A DNA stretch of 15,084 nucleotides, from contig JAJZWQ010000072.1 of assembly GCA_021846605.1 (NCBI GenBank), positions 1 through 15,084 of the forward strand, in the 5' to 3' direction. This stretch comes from Bacillota bacterium. GTDB lineage: Bacteria > Bacillota_E > RBS10-35 > JAJYVN01. Each line of letters starts with the position of its first letter. Within the stretch, counting starts at the first letter, position 1. The notes below the pieces were generated by a model. The model searched no databases. It worked only from the letters and a program-made list of their open reading frames with translations, and was not told the origin of the DNA. A program made the position numbers and the translations under genes. Shown here piece by piece: positions 1-8,067 of this stretch.

Positions 1-82
1 CACTGGCCAACAGCCAGCACCCCCCCCAGTGGGCAGGCCCACCGACCACACGCTCTCTGAATAGCGCTTTCTGGAAAGCCTG

Positions 83-136
83 CCGGGATACGTGGTGACC
101 GGCAACCTATCCCGGCCGCTGGCGGTCAGCGGCCGG
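83..136 (+). repeat. Two overlapping, mutually exclusive hairpins
   Basis: Bases 83-90 (CCGGGATA) pair perfectly with 108-115 (TATCCCGG) around a 17-nt loop. Bases 112-120 (CCGGCCGCT) pair perfectly with 128-136 (AGCGGCCGG) around a 7-nt loop. The two stems share bases 112-115, so they cannot both form fully. Neither is followed by a T-run. They may be 3'-end structure of an upstream transcript or part of a structured leader; no known RNA family was recognised. Confidence 0.4.
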
Positions 137-231
137 CGCCTCCTGAACCCGGGCGGGGCCTGGCTGGGGGGCTGTAGGGCGTTCCGCTCCTCCCGACCCT
201 CCGCATCCTCCGTCCCGCCCCCGCCATGTTC

Positions 232-274
232 GGCCGTCCTCCGTCCGCCTGCGCGCGGGACGCCGGCCTTTTTT
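232..274 (+). terminator. Possible intrinsic terminator
   Basis: GGCCGTCC at 232-239 can pair with GGAC at 258-261 and GGCC at 265-268, leaving a 3-nt bulge. An alternative inner stem joins 243-248 to 255-261. Six T's follow directly at 269-274. A G/C-rich hairpin plus T-run on the + strand would end a transcript entering from the left, before the repair operon at 460. The stem is imperfect, so the call is tentative. Confidence 0.4.
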
Positions 275-459
275 GTTCCCCGCGCAGGCGCGCGTCTGCC
301 GTCGGCACGGGGGGAAGAGGCGCGGCTTGTCCCGGAACGGAGGCGGTCCCCGCTCCATGCGGGCGAGCGGTGGCAGGGGCTGTCGGACGGGTTGTCCCCC
401 GCCAGGCAGGGGACCCAGGTTCGGGGTGGCGAAGCCAGGCCGCGCCGGGGGGTGACCTT

Positions 460-1722
460 GTGGGCCTCTGCATCGTGCATGCCGCCGACCTGCACCTGGA
501 CACGCCCTTTTCCGGGATCGGCCGCGTCGCGCCCGAGGTGGCGCAGGCGCTGCAGGACGCCTCGCTTGCGGCCTGGGACGCCCTCGTGCGCCTGACGCTG
601 GATGAGGGCGCCGATGTGCTACTCCTGGCCGGGGACATCTACGACGGCGAGGAGCGGGGGCTGCGCGCGCAACTCCGCGTGCTCAGTGGTCTTGGGCGCC
701 TCAGCGCCGCCGGCGTGCGGACCTTCATCGTCCACGGCAACCACGATCCGCTGGACGGGCGCTGGTCGGCCGTGCGCCGCTGGCCCGAGGGGGTCCACAT
801 CTTCGGATCGGAACGCGTCGAGCGCATCCCCCTGGGGGAGGTGGGAGGGATCTCCGGCATCAGCTATGCCCAGCGCGAGGAGACGCGCGACCTGGCCAGC
901 CTGTTCCGGCGCGAGGCCGGTGGGGGCTTGGAGATCGGCCTTTTGCACTGCAGCGTCGACGGCGATCCCGCCCATCCCGCCTACGCGCCGACCACGCGCG
1001 AGGAGCTTCTGGCCCTCGACCTGGACTACTGGGCGCTCGGGCACGTGCACGCCCGCCGGGAGGTTCACGCGGGTCGTCCCTGGATCGAGTACCCCGGGAA
1101 CCTGCAGGGACGCAGTCCGGCGCCGGGCGAACGGGGGCCGAAGGGCGCCCTGGTGGTCCGAGGCGACCCGCGGACGGGTGTGTTGGAGCCCCCCCGCTTC
1201 GTCCCGGTAGATTGCGTGCGCTTCATCGTGTTGGAGGTGGATGTCTCCGCAGCGGCGGACGTGCCGGCCGTCCTCAACCTGGTGGGAGAGGCGGCGCGCG
1301 CTGCCCGGGACGCGCATGCCGGGCGGGGCATGGTAATCCGGCTGGTGCTGGGCGGCAGCGGGGCCGTCGGCGCCGAGTTGCGGGCGACCGGCACCGCCGA
1401 ACTCCTGCGCCAGCTGCGGGAGGAGGCGGTCGGGCTGGAGCCCTTCCTGTGGTGGGACCAGGTGCGGGTCGATGTCGCTGGCGGTTGGCGCCGCGACGAG
1501 CTGTTGGGCCGAGGTGACTTCGTGGCCGAGTTGCTCGGGCAGGTGGACCAACTCGCCCTGGACCCCGTCGCCTTCGTGCGCGAGGCCGCGCGCCTGGCCC
1601 CCGCGATCGCTAGGCGGGCGCAACTGGGTGAGTTGGACGGGGAAGCGGCGGCCGCCCTGCTGGCTGCCGCGGAGGATCGCTGCCTGGAACTGCTGCTGCC
1701 GGCCGGGGGGGATGGCCTGTGA
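460..1722 (+). CDS. SbcD/YhaO-like DNA repair metallophosphoesterase
   Basis: Calcineurin-like metallophosphoesterase of the Mre11/SbcD superfamily, closest in size and context to Bacillus YhaO; expected to be a metal-dependent DNA nuclease or nuclease subunit in the cytoplasm. All the metal-binding motifs are visible: DLH (D10, H12), GD (D59), GNHD (N94-D96), a histidine in LLHCS (H163) and GHVH (H195, H197). The remaining half is a variable capping region. The frame is open far upstream (to about 226), but the GTG at 460 follows a strong SD (GGGGGGTGA, ending 5 nt before it) and puts the DLH motif at residue 10, as is normal. The upstream extension is Arg/Pro/Ala-rich and unlike the family. 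This gives 420 aa, close to YhaO (about 410). Its stop overlaps the start of the YhaN-like partner by 4 nt, the usual nuclease-ATPase pairing. The exact substrate cannot be read from sequence. Confidence 0.9.
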   Translation: MGLCIVHAADLHLDTPFSGIGRVAPEVAQALQDASLAAWDALVRLTLDEGADVLLLAGDIYDGEERGLRAQLRVLSGLGRLSAAGVRTFIVHGNHDPLDGRWSAVRRWPEGVHIFGSERVERIPLGEVGGISGISYAQREETRDLASLFRREAGGGLEIGLLHCSVDGDPAHPAYAPTTREELLALDLDYWALGHVHARREVHAGRPWIEYPGNLQGRSPAPGERGPKGALVVRGDPRTGVLEPPRFVPVDCVRFIVLEVDVSAAADVPAVLNLVGEAARAARDAHAGRGMVIRLVLGGSGAVGAELRATGTAELLRQLREEAVGLEPFLWWDQVRVDVAGGWRRDELLGRGDFVAELLGQVDQLALDPVAFVREAARLAPAIARRAQLGELDGEAAAALLAAAEDRCLELLLPAGGDGL

Positions 1723-4643
1723 TCGTCCGTGGCTGGCACGTTGAGGGGTTCGGCGTGCTGCACGACTTCGCCGTGCGCGACCTCGGGCCGGGCCTGACCG
1801 TCGTGGCCGGGCCCAACGAGGCCGGCAAATCGACCCTTTTGGCATTTCTGCGCTTTTGCCTGTTCGGCCCGCCACGCGCCCGCGACGCGCGCCATGCCCC
1901 CCTGCGCGGCGGCCGCCATGGCGGGCGCCTCATCGTGGCTGAGAGCGGGCGGGAAGGGGTCTGGACGATCGCGCGCTACGCCGACCGCCGCACGCCCGCC
2001 GTCCTGGCGCCGAACGGTTCGGCTGCGGATGCGGGCGAGTTGGGCCGACTTTTGGGCGGCGCCGATGTCGACGTGTTCTCCGCCGTGTTCGCCTTCGGGT
2101 TGCATGAACTCTCCCAGCTCGAGACCCTCACGAACGAGGGGGTCCGGGATCAGATCTTCTCCGCCGGGATCACGGGGGCGGGTGCGGATGTGCGCCAGGC
2201 GCTGCAACGCCTGGAAACCGAGGCGCAAGCCCTCCTGCGTCCGCGGGGCCGGTCCCGCGTGCAGGAAGTGCTGGGGCGGTGGGAGCACAACGCTCGGGCG
2301 ATGGCGGCCGCACGGGAGGCGGCCGCCCAGTACCCTGAATTGGTCGAGCGCGAGCAGCAGGAGCGGGCGCGCGTGACCGAACTCGGCGAGGGGCTCCAGT
2401 CGCTGCGCCGTCGCGAGCGGTACCTGCGCCGCCTGTTGGACGTGTGGCCGACCTGGCAACGCGCACAGACGGCGCGCGCCCGCCAGGAGGGGCTGCCCGA
2501 CCCCGGACCCTTCCCGACCGAGGGGTTGGCGCGGCTGGATGCCCTTCTGGGCAACCGGCAACAGGCCCGACGCACCGTGCTGCGCCTGCGCGGCGAAAGC
2601 GAAGAGCTGGCGGCGCGCCCCAAGCTCTCCGAGGCGGTGGCGCTGGCGGTAACGACGTTGGCGCAGCAGGCCGCCCTCCAGCGCCAACGGCTCGAGGACC
2701 TGCCGCAACAGGACGCCGAGCTCCGCCAGTTGCGCATCCGCCAGGCGGCCGCGCTGGCAGCGGTCGGTTCGGATTGGACGGAGACGCGCCTGGCCGCGAC
2801 GGACGCCTCGGTGGCGACCCTCGAGGGGTTGGCGGACTGGGGCGACCGTCTGCGGCAGGCCGCTGAAGACCTGCGTGCCGCCGAAGGCCTGGCGGAGGCG
2901 GCGGCCGTCAACGTGGCGTCGACGCGCGAGGGCCTGGCGGTGCTGGAAGTGCCCTTTCCGTCGCTGGCTGCCTGGGAGCAGGCTGGGGCGGGGTTGGAGG
3001 GCCGCCTGGCGCACGCGCGCGCCGGCGTTTGGCTGCTGGCAACCGGGGCGCTCTTCGGCGTCGCCGCCCTGAGCCTCTTCGCCCTTGGGCACCCACTTGC
3101 GGCGGGCCTGGGCGCGGCGGCAGCGGTTGGGCTGTGGGTGTGGGGACGCGGGGGCCTGGGGGTGCGGGCGGCGGAACTCCAGATGGCCCAATGGCGGCGC
3201 CGGGAGGGCGCGGTGCGGGAGCGCGATGCGCTGCAACGCCAGCTGGTGATCCAGGAGCGCACCCTGCGGGAACGCGAGGACCTGGCCCGCCGTACCGCCG
3301 CCGCGCGGGAGCACCTGGAGCACGCGTGGGTGGAGTCCTGCAGGGCGGCCGGCATGCCGGCCGCCCTCCGGCCGGATGGTGTGCGCGCCTTCGTCCAAGC
3401 GTTGCAACGCGCCCGGGAACTGGACGCCGCCGTCCGGGCGGCCAGCGCCCGGCGGCTGGCGACGGAAAAGGCGATCGGCTCCTGGGAGGTGCGCGCTCGC
3501 TCGGCCGCGCGCATGGCGGCGGCGCCGCCGGAGACGGGCGCGGCCCTGGTGGCCTGGGTCGTGGAGGCCGAGGCGCGGGTGCGCCGTGAACGCGAAGAGG
3601 CGTTGCGCACCGAGCAGGTGGCGGCACGCGTCGCTGAGGCCGAATTAGCGTTGGCAGACCTGGATGCGCAGTGGGGGGCCCTTTTGGCCGCCGCCGGTCT
3701 GGAGGGATCCGCCGACGGCGACCGTGAACCCGAGGAGGCCGAGCTGTTTCGCGCGCAGGGCGCGCGCTGGGATGAGTATCAGCAGGCGTGCCGGGTGCGG
3801 GCGGTCGCCGAGGAGCAGTTGGCGGTCGCCTTGGGGGAGGGGGCCGCCGCCGATGCCCTCCAGGCCGACCTGCAGCAGGGCGAGATCGCGGAGTGGCGGG
3901 CCGATCTCGAGGGTGTGTACCAGGAAATCGAGCGTGTGGAGCAGGCGCAACTCGCCGCCGCGCGAGCCGAGCGCCAGGCCGAACTCGAGCGCGAGGCCCT
4001 GGAAAGCGCGGAAGACATCGCCCGGCTGGCGGCTGAGGCCGAACAGTTGCGGGCCGAACTGACCGCCGCCCTGTGGGAGTATCGCGGCAACCAGATCAGC
4101 CAGGCGCTGCTGCGCAAGACGCTGGCCGAATTTATGGCGTCGCGCCAGCCCGATGTGCTGCGCGTGGCCTCCGGGGCGTTGGCGGGGATCACCGCGGGCC
4201 GCTACGCCCGCGTGGTGCAGGGTGAACAGGGCGAGAATCTGGCGGTGCTCGACGGCTCAGGGCGGCGGGTCGAGCCCCAGGCCTTGAGCCGCGGGACGCA
4301 GGAGCAGCTGTACCTGGCCCTGCGGCTGGGCCTGGCCGCGTCGTTCGCGCGGCGCGCGGCCGCTCTGCCCCTGATCATGGACGATGTCCTGGTGAACTTC
4401 GACCCCGAGCGCGCCAGCCAGACCGCGCGTTTCCTGGCGGCCTTCGCCCGCGGCCACGCCGGCCCGGAGCAGGGACAGGTGCTCGTGTTCACCTGCCACC
4501 CGGAGACCGTTTTCTGCCTGCGGGACGCCGATCCGGACTGCCGGGTGGTCGAGATGCCGGGCCTGTGGAAGGGGGCAGACCGCGAGGCGGCTGCCGCTCG
4601 CGAGGGCGGCGTCTCGCGACGCCGCAGGCGCGCATCACCCTGA
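1719..4643 (+). CDS. YhaN/SbcC/Rad50-like AAA ATPase with mid-protein membrane segments
   Basis: Large ABC/SMC-type ATPase (974 aa; Bacillus YhaN is about 960) expected to partner the nuclease encoded just upstream. Seen: Walker A GPNEAGKST (31-39), long Ala/Glu/Arg/Gln-rich predicted coiled-coil arms, ABC-signature-like LSRGTQEQ (856-863), Walker B LIMDDV (885-890) followed by NFD, and a switch histidine in TCHPE (H927). Two hydrophobic helices (about 437-456 and 460-475) sit between the coiled-coil arms, and no CxxC zinc hook is present. The apex that dimerises in Rad50/SbcC is therefore probably membrane-inserted here. The GTG start at 1719 lies in a GTGA overlap with the upstream stop and has GGGGGG just before it, which suggests translational coupling. 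The last 25 or so residues are Arg/Ala-rich and look dispensable. The repair role is inferred from family. Confidence 0.9.
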   Translation: MIVRGWHVEGFGVLHDFAVRDLGPGLTVVAGPNEAGKSTLLAFLRFCLFGPPRARDARHAPLRGGRHGGRLIVAESGREGVWTIARYADRRTPAVLAPNGSAADAGELGRLLGGADVDVFSAVFAFGLHELSQLETLTNEGVRDQIFSAGITGAGADVRQALQRLETEAQALLRPRGRSRVQEVLGRWEHNARAMAAAREAAAQYPELVEREQQERARVTELGEGLQSLRRRERYLRRLLDVWPTWQRAQTARARQEGLPDPGPFPTEGLARLDALLGNRQQARRTVLRLRGESEELAARPKLSEAVALAVTTLAQQAALQRQRLEDLPQQDAELRQLRIRQAAALAAVGSDWTETRLAATDASVATLEGLADWGDRLRQAAEDLRAAEGLAEAAAVNVASTREGLAVLEVPFPSLAAWEQAGAGLEGRLAHARAGVWLLATGALFGVAALSLFALGHPLAAGLGAAAAVGLWVWGRGGLGVRAAELQMAQWRRREGAVRERDALQRQLVIQERTLREREDLARRTAAAREHLEHAWVESCRAAGMPAALRPDGVRAFVQALQRARELDAAVRAASARRLATEKAIGSWEVRARSAARMAAAPPETGAALVAWVVEAEARVRREREEALRTEQVAARVAEAELALADLDAQWGALLAAAGLEGSADGDREPEEAELFRAQGARWDEYQQACRVRAVAEEQLAVALGEGAAADALQADLQQGEIAEWRADLEGVYQEIERVEQAQLAAARAERQAELEREALESAEDIARLAAEAEQLRAELTAALWEYRGNQISQALLRKTLAEFMASRQPDVLRVASGALAGITAGRYARVVQGEQGENLAVLDGSGRRVEPQALSRGTQEQLYLALRLGLAASFARRAAALPLIMDDVLVNFDPERASQTARFLAAFARGHAGPEQGQVLVFTCHPETVFCLRDADPDCRVVEMPGLWKGADREAAAAREGGVSRRRRRASP

Positions 4644-4802
4644 CGCCTTGCGCCGCTTGCCTTGAGTGCATATCCGAGTGTTCCGCTCAGCTTTTGACAC
4701 GCCCTCTGCCCGCGCCTATAATGACGCCGCGTGGCCACCGCCGGGTCCGGTTTCGGGCCGGGGCGGTCGGCGCGTGCGCGGACATGACTGGGGGCGGGGC
4801 GA
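4644..4802 (+). other. Promoter-bearing intergenic region before sufC
   Basis: This 159-bp gap holds the consensus promoter at 4694-4722 and a leader of roughly 75 nt ending in a G-rich SD (GGGGGCGGGG) before the TTG start of sufC. No terminator with a T-run was found after the YhaN-like gene. The only strong stem nearby, 4606-4613 with 4618-4625, lies inside that gene's 3' end and lacks a T-run. No known metal or Fe-S regulator box was recognised. Confidence 0.6.
4694..4722 (+). promoter_or_regulatory. Perfect sigma-70/sigma-A promoter for the suf cluster
   Basis: TTGACA at 4694-4699 and TATAAT at 4717-4722 are separated by exactly 17 bp, matching the housekeeping consensus at all 12 positions. 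In DNA this GC-rich such a match is very unlikely by chance. A start point near 4729 would leave a leader of about 75 nt before sufC. The AT-rich -10 is an island between GC-rich flanks. High constitutive expression, or repression by a factor not recognisable here, would fit. Confidence 0.9.
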
Positions 4803-5573
4803 TTGGCCGACGGAGTCGCACTGGAGATCGAAGATTTGCAGGTGGCCGTGGAGGGCAAGCAGATCCTGCGCGGCGTGGACCTGCGTGTGGGGCCGTGCGA
4901 GGTACATGCCGTCATGGGACCCAACGGTTCGGGCAAGAGCACCATGGCGAACACGCTGGCGGGCCACCCGCGTTATGAGGTGCTGGGTGGGCGCGTGCGC
5001 CTGGGGGGCCAGGACATCCTGGAGATGAGTCCTGACGAGCGGTCGCGCGCGGGCCTCTTCCTGGCCTTCCAGAACCCCGTCGAGGTGCCCGGCGTGACCG
5101 TGGCCAACTTCATCCATACGGCGCTCAAGGTGCGCGGCCGCGAAATGCCGTTTCTGGCGTTCCGCAAGCTGCTTTTGGAGAAGATCAAGCTTTTGGATTG
5201 GGATGAAGGGGTGGCGCGGCGCTATCTCAACGAGGGCTTCTCCGGTGGCGAGCGCAAGCGCAATGAGATCCTGCAGATGGCCATGCTGGAGCCGAAGGTC
5301 GCCATCATGGACGAGACGGACTCGGGCCTGGATATCGACAGCATCCAGATCGTCAGCCGCGGCGTGAATTCTCTGCGGGAGAACGGTCTGGGCATCCTGG
5401 TCATCACCCACTATGAGCGCATCCTCCGCTACATCCAGCCGCAGTTCGTGCATGTGATGTACTCCGGCCGCATCGTGCGCAGCGGCGGGCCCGAGCTCGT
5501 GCAGAAGATCGAGGCCGAGGGGTACGACTGGATCCGCGAGGAAGTTCCCGCCGCCGGATCGGGGGGGGACTGA
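4803..5573 (+). CDS. sufC: SufC, Fe-S cluster assembly ATPase
   Basis: Cytosolic ABC-type ATPase of the SUF system. It binds SufB/SufD and powers the conformational change that lets the scaffold build Fe-S clusters. At 256 aa it has the normal length. Motifs: Walker A GPNGSGKST (39-47), Q-loop in AFQNP, the SufC-type signature FSGGERKRNEI (from 146), Walker B VAIMDETDSGLDID (from 166) and switch histidine H203 in ITHYE. The DETDSGLDID stretch and GGERKRNEI are specific to SufC among ABC ATPases. The TTG start at 4803 follows GGGGGCGGGG and gives the expected N-terminus (LEIEDLQV). It is first in the cluster behind the consensus promoter, and sufD follows after 2 nt. Confidence 0.97.
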   Translation: MADGVALEIEDLQVAVEGKQILRGVDLRVGPCEVHAVMGPNGSGKSTMANTLAGHPRYEVLGGRVRLGGQDILEMSPDERSRAGLFLAFQNPVEVPGVTVANFIHTALKVRGREMPFLAFRKLLLEKIKLLDWDEGVARRYLNEGFSGGERKRNEILQMAMLEPKVAIMDETDSGLDIDSIQIVSRGVNSLRENGLGILVITHYERILRYIQPQFVHVMYSGRIVRSGGPELVQKIEAEGYDWIREEVPAAGSGGD

Positions 5574-5575
5574 GC

Positions 5576-6799
5576 GTGGCTGCCGCAACGACCCAGATGG
5601 CCCGATGGATCGACGCGCTGGCCGAGCCGGAGTGGCTTTTGGACCTGCGGCGGCGGGCGGACGCCCTAGAGGCGGCGACGCCGCTGCCGCGCTGGGACCG
5701 CACGGATATCTCCGGGCTGGACCTGGACGCGTTTGGCGCACCCGCGGGCACGGTAGAAGTCCGGGTGCCGGAGTCCGCCCGGGCGGCTGGCGTCATTGCC
5801 GGCCCGCTGGCCGAAGTCGCGGCGCAGCACCCCGAGCTGGTGCGGATGCACCTGGGACGCGTCGTCGAGGCCGCCTGCGGCAAGTTCGAGGCGCGCAACG
5901 CCGCCGCCCACCAGGGCTGCTTTGTCTACGTGCCGGCCCGCCGTGAACTGGCCGAACCGATCGAGATCGCCTACCGCCTGCCGGAGGCGGGCGCAGGACA
6001 GTTCCACCCCCGGACGCTGGTCGTGGTCGGGGAGGGCGCCCGCGCGCAGGTGTGGCAGCAGGGCGCCGGGGGGCCGGGCGCCGACGGGCGCCAGAGCCTT
6101 CTGACCGAGGTGGTTGAGGCGGTGGTGGGCGACCGCGCCCAGCTCCAATTCACCGAGGTGCAGGCCTGGGGCGAGGGCGTCACCAATGTGGCGGCGCGTG
6201 GGGCCGATGTGGGCGCCGACGCGCGCGTCGAGTGGCTGCTCGGGGAGTTGGGAGGGGGCCTGACGCGCAGCGGCACGCGCACCCACCTGCGCGGCGCCGG
6301 CGGGGAGGCGCTCTCGCTGGCGCTCTTCTTCCCCTCGGCCCACCAGCACATGGACATCCTGGCCACGCTGGTCCATGACGGGCGCCGCACCGACGGCCTG
6401 ATGCTGGCCCGCGGGGTGCTGTCTGGATGGGGGCGGGCGATCTACCGTGGCACCTCCGACATCCATCGCGGGGCGCGCGGCTGCAACTCGCAACAGAAGG
6501 AGAAGGCGCTGCACCTGAGCGCGCACGCGCGCAGCGACGCCATCCCCGCGCTCTACATCCAGGAGAACGAGGTCCAGGCCGGGCATGCGGCGACCACCGG
6601 GAAGGTGGACGACGAGCAGATGTTCTACCTGAGGAGCCGGGGCCTGCCTCGCCGCGAGGCTGAGCGCCTCGTCGTGCACGGGTTCTTCGCGCCCCTGCTT
6701 GAGCGCGTCCCGCTGGAGGCGGCGCGCGAGACGCTGCGCGCGCGAATTGATGAGAAGATCGGTGGCGGAGACCGGTCGCCCAAGGCCGGAGGGAGGTGA
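5576..6799 (+). CDS. sufD: SufD, Fe-S cluster scaffold complex subunit
   Basis: SufB/SufD-family protein, a right-handed beta-helix that partners SufC. The N-terminus (PEWLLDLRRRA, then DRTDIS) and the C-terminal block (GHAATTGKVDDEQMFYL, RSRGLPRREAERLVVHGF) are typical of Firmicutes SufD. H337 in GHAATTG aligns with the conserved SufD histidine implicated in cluster formation. SufB is normally about 465 aa and carries a CGAH motif with a key cysteine; this 407-aa protein has neither, so it is SufD and not SufB. A cysteine lies at residue 303 in a RGCNSQQ stretch where I expect an HQ/YQ-type sequence; its meaning is unknown. The GTG start at 5576 is 2 nt after sufC and follows a run of G's. 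Its normal heteromeric partner SufB is not encoded in this window. Confidence 0.93.
   Translation: MAAATTQMARWIDALAEPEWLLDLRRRADALEAATPLPRWDRTDISGLDLDAFGAPAGTVEVRVPESARAAGVIAGPLAEVAAQHPELVRMHLGRVVEAACGKFEARNAAAHQGCFVYVPARRELAEPIEIAYRLPEAGAGQFHPRTLVVVGEGARAQVWQQGAGGPGADGRQSLLTEVVEAVVGDRAQLQFTEVQAWGEGVTNVAARGADVGADARVEWLLGELGGGLTRSGTRTHLRGAGGEALSLALFFPSAHQHMDILATLVHDGRRTDGLMLARGVLSGWGRAIYRGTSDIHRGARGCNSQQKEKALHLSAHARSDAIPALYIQENEVQAGHAATTGKVDDEQMFYLRSRGLPRREAERLVVHGFFAPLLERVPLEAARETLRARIDEKIGGGDRSPKAGGR
6792..6799 (+). promoter_or_regulatory. Ribosome-binding site deciding the sufS start
   Basis: GGAGGTGA at 6792-6799 is a full-strength Shine-Dalgarno ending 5 nt before the GTG at 6805. The alternative in-frame GTG at 6796 lies inside this sequence and would have no SD at proper distance. 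The sufD stop TGA (6797-6799) is part of the same element, so translation of sufD and sufS is probably coupled. Confidence 0.75.
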
Positions 6800-6804
6800 G
6801 CGCC

Positions 6805-8067
6805 GTGCCTGAGATTGGCGTGGTGCAGGCGGCCGGTGCCGCCCTGGACCCGGTTGCGGTGCGCCGCGACTTCCCGATCCTGGCCCGCAGCGTGCATGGG
6901 CGGCCGCTGGTCTACCTGGACAACGCCGCCACCACGCAGAAGCCGGAGGTCGTGATCGCGGCCGAAGCGGACGTCTACCGGCGCTATAACGCGAACGTCC
7001 ACCGGGCTATCCACACGCTCGGCGAGGAGGCCACCCGGGCCTATGAGGACGCGCGCGCCACGCTGGCCGCGTTCATCGGCGCGCCCGATGCCCGGGGCCT
7101 GGTCTTCGTGCGCAACGCCACCGAGGCGCTGAACCTGGTGGCGTGGGCCTGGGGGCGCCGCCGCCTGGTGCCCGGCGACGAAATCCTCCTGACGCCTATG
7201 GAGCATCACAGCAATCTCGTGCCCTGGCAGTTGGTCGCCGCCGAGACGGGCGCGCGCCTGCGCTTCCTGCCGTTGACCCCCGAGGGCGCCCTGGACCTGG
7301 CGGCCATTTCGGCCGGGGGGTTCTTCGGGGCCCGGACCCGGGTCCTGGCGTTCACCCAGGCCGGCAACGTCCTGGGCACCCTGACCCCGGCGCGGGAACT
7401 CTGCGCCATGGCGCGCGCGGTGGGCGCCATCAGCGTGGTGGACGCGGCGCAGTCCGTGCCGCACCTGGCTGTCGACGTGACCGAACTGGGTTGCGACTTT
7501 CTGGCGTTTTCTGGCCATAAGATGTATGGGCCGTTGGGTATTGGCGTGCTCTGGGGCCGGCCGGAACTGCTGGAAAAGACCGAGCCGTTTATGGGCGGTG
7601 GGGAGATGATTCTGCGGGTGGAGTTGGAGTGCTCCACCTGGAATGAGATCCCCTATAAATTCGAGGCGGGCACGCCCAACGTGGCCGGCGCGGTCGGGCT
7701 GGCGGCGGCCTGCGGTTACTTGCGGGGGCTGGGCATGGCTGCCGTCGCGCGCCACGAGGCCGACCTGACGGGCCGCGCCTTGGCGGCCTTGGGCGAGATT
7801 GCCGGCCTCACCGTTTACGGGCCGCCGGCCCCCAGGGGCGCGCTTGTCGCCTTCAACCTGGAGGGGGTCCATCCGCACGACCTGGCGCAGTTTCTCGACC
7901 AGCGCGGCATCGCCGTCCGGGCGGGCCATCACTGCGCCCAGCCGCTGATGCGGCATCTGGGGGTCGTTGCCACGACACGGGCGAGCTTCGCCGTATACAA
8001 TACGGCGGCGGAGGTGGATGCGCTGTGCGCGGCGATCCGCGAGGCGCGGGAGTTCTTCCATGCCTGA
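6805..8067 (+). CDS. sufS: SufS, group II cysteine desulfurase
   Basis: PLP-dependent cysteine desulfurase that releases sulfur from L-cysteine as a persulfide and passes it to SufU. At 420 aa it is near the usual 405-420. Seen: YLDNAATTQKP near the N-terminus, NVHRAIHTLGEEAT, the MEHHSN cofactor-stacking motif, DAAQSVPH, the PLP lysine K239 in SGHKMYGP, and the persulfide-carrying C377 in RAGHHCAQP. The short active-site loop with RAGHHC is the SufS (group II) pattern, not the longer NifS/IscS one. The GTG at 6805 was chosen over 6796 on SD spacing. The gene lies between sufD and sufU and overlaps sufU by 8 nt. Confidence 0.96.
   Translation: MPEIGVVQAAGAALDPVAVRRDFPILARSVHGRPLVYLDNAATTQKPEVVIAAEADVYRRYNANVHRAIHTLGEEATRAYEDARATLAAFIGAPDARGLVFVRNATEALNLVAWAWGRRRLVPGDEILLTPMEHHSNLVPWQLVAAETGARLRFLPLTPEGALDLAAISAGGFFGARTRVLAFTQAGNVLGTLTPARELCAMARAVGAISVVDAAQSVPHLAVDVTELGCDFLAFSGHKMYGPLGIGVLWGRPELLEKTEPFMGGGEMILRVELECSTWNEIPYKFEAGTPNVAGAVGLAAACGYLRGLGMAAVARHEADLTGRALAALGEIAGLTVYGPPAPRGALVAFNLEGVHPHDLAQFLDQRGIAVRAGHHCAQPLMRHLGVVATTRASFAVYNTAAEVDALCAAIREAREFFHA

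Larger units (their letters stand above)
1..459. other. Upstream region without a confident gene
   Basis: No gene is recognised in these 459 bases. The + frame beginning at base 3 stays open from the window edge to a TGA at 96-98 and has G or C in most third positions. It could be the last 31 codons of an upstream gene, but the fragment is too short to identify. The stretch then holds two overlapping hairpins (83-136), a possible terminator ending in six T's (232-274) and about 185 further bases leading to the ribosome-binding site of the gene at 460. I see no convincing -35/-10 pair here, so the promoter of the repair operon is unlocated. Open frames on both strands in this stretch read as GC-rich shadow frames, with Pro/Arg/Ala-rich and unfamiliar sequence. 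Confidence 0.5.

Noticed and set aside
1..40. Resemblance to the end of a cobalamin riboswitch (CACTGG)
   Set aside because: The rest of the conserved core is absent, and nothing downstream concerns cobalamin.
97..107. GACCGGCAACC, similar to part of the SAM-I riboswitch core
   Set aside because: The GGAGGGACTGGCCC-like and GGTGC parts of that riboswitch are missing.
394..414. GTCCCC/GGGGAC 6-bp hairpin before the YhaO-like gene
   Set aside because: It is short, has no T-run and is not conserved-looking; such stems are common by chance in GC-rich DNA.
226..459. A longer N-terminus for the YhaO-like protein
   Set aside because: The extension is low-complexity and Arg/Pro-rich and runs across the possible terminator. 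The GTG at 460 has a strong SD and places the DLH motif at the normal distance.
1065..3407. A 780-codon open frame on the minus strand
   Set aside because: It lies opposite the YhaO/YhaN-like genes, is rich in Arg/Pro/Ala/Gln and shows no domain. Long antisense frames are expected in DNA with this GC-rich codon use.
4606..4625. Perfect 8-bp hairpin as a terminator of the repair operon
   Set aside because: It is inside the coding region of the YhaN-like gene and no T-run follows.
5576..6799. Could this be SufB instead of SufD?
   Set aside because: It is too short, lacks CGAH and has the GHAATTG and C-terminal pattern of SufD.
6796..6804. Alternative GTG start of sufS at 6796
   Set aside because: It lies inside the GGAGGTGA ribosome-binding site and has no SD of its own at proper spacing.
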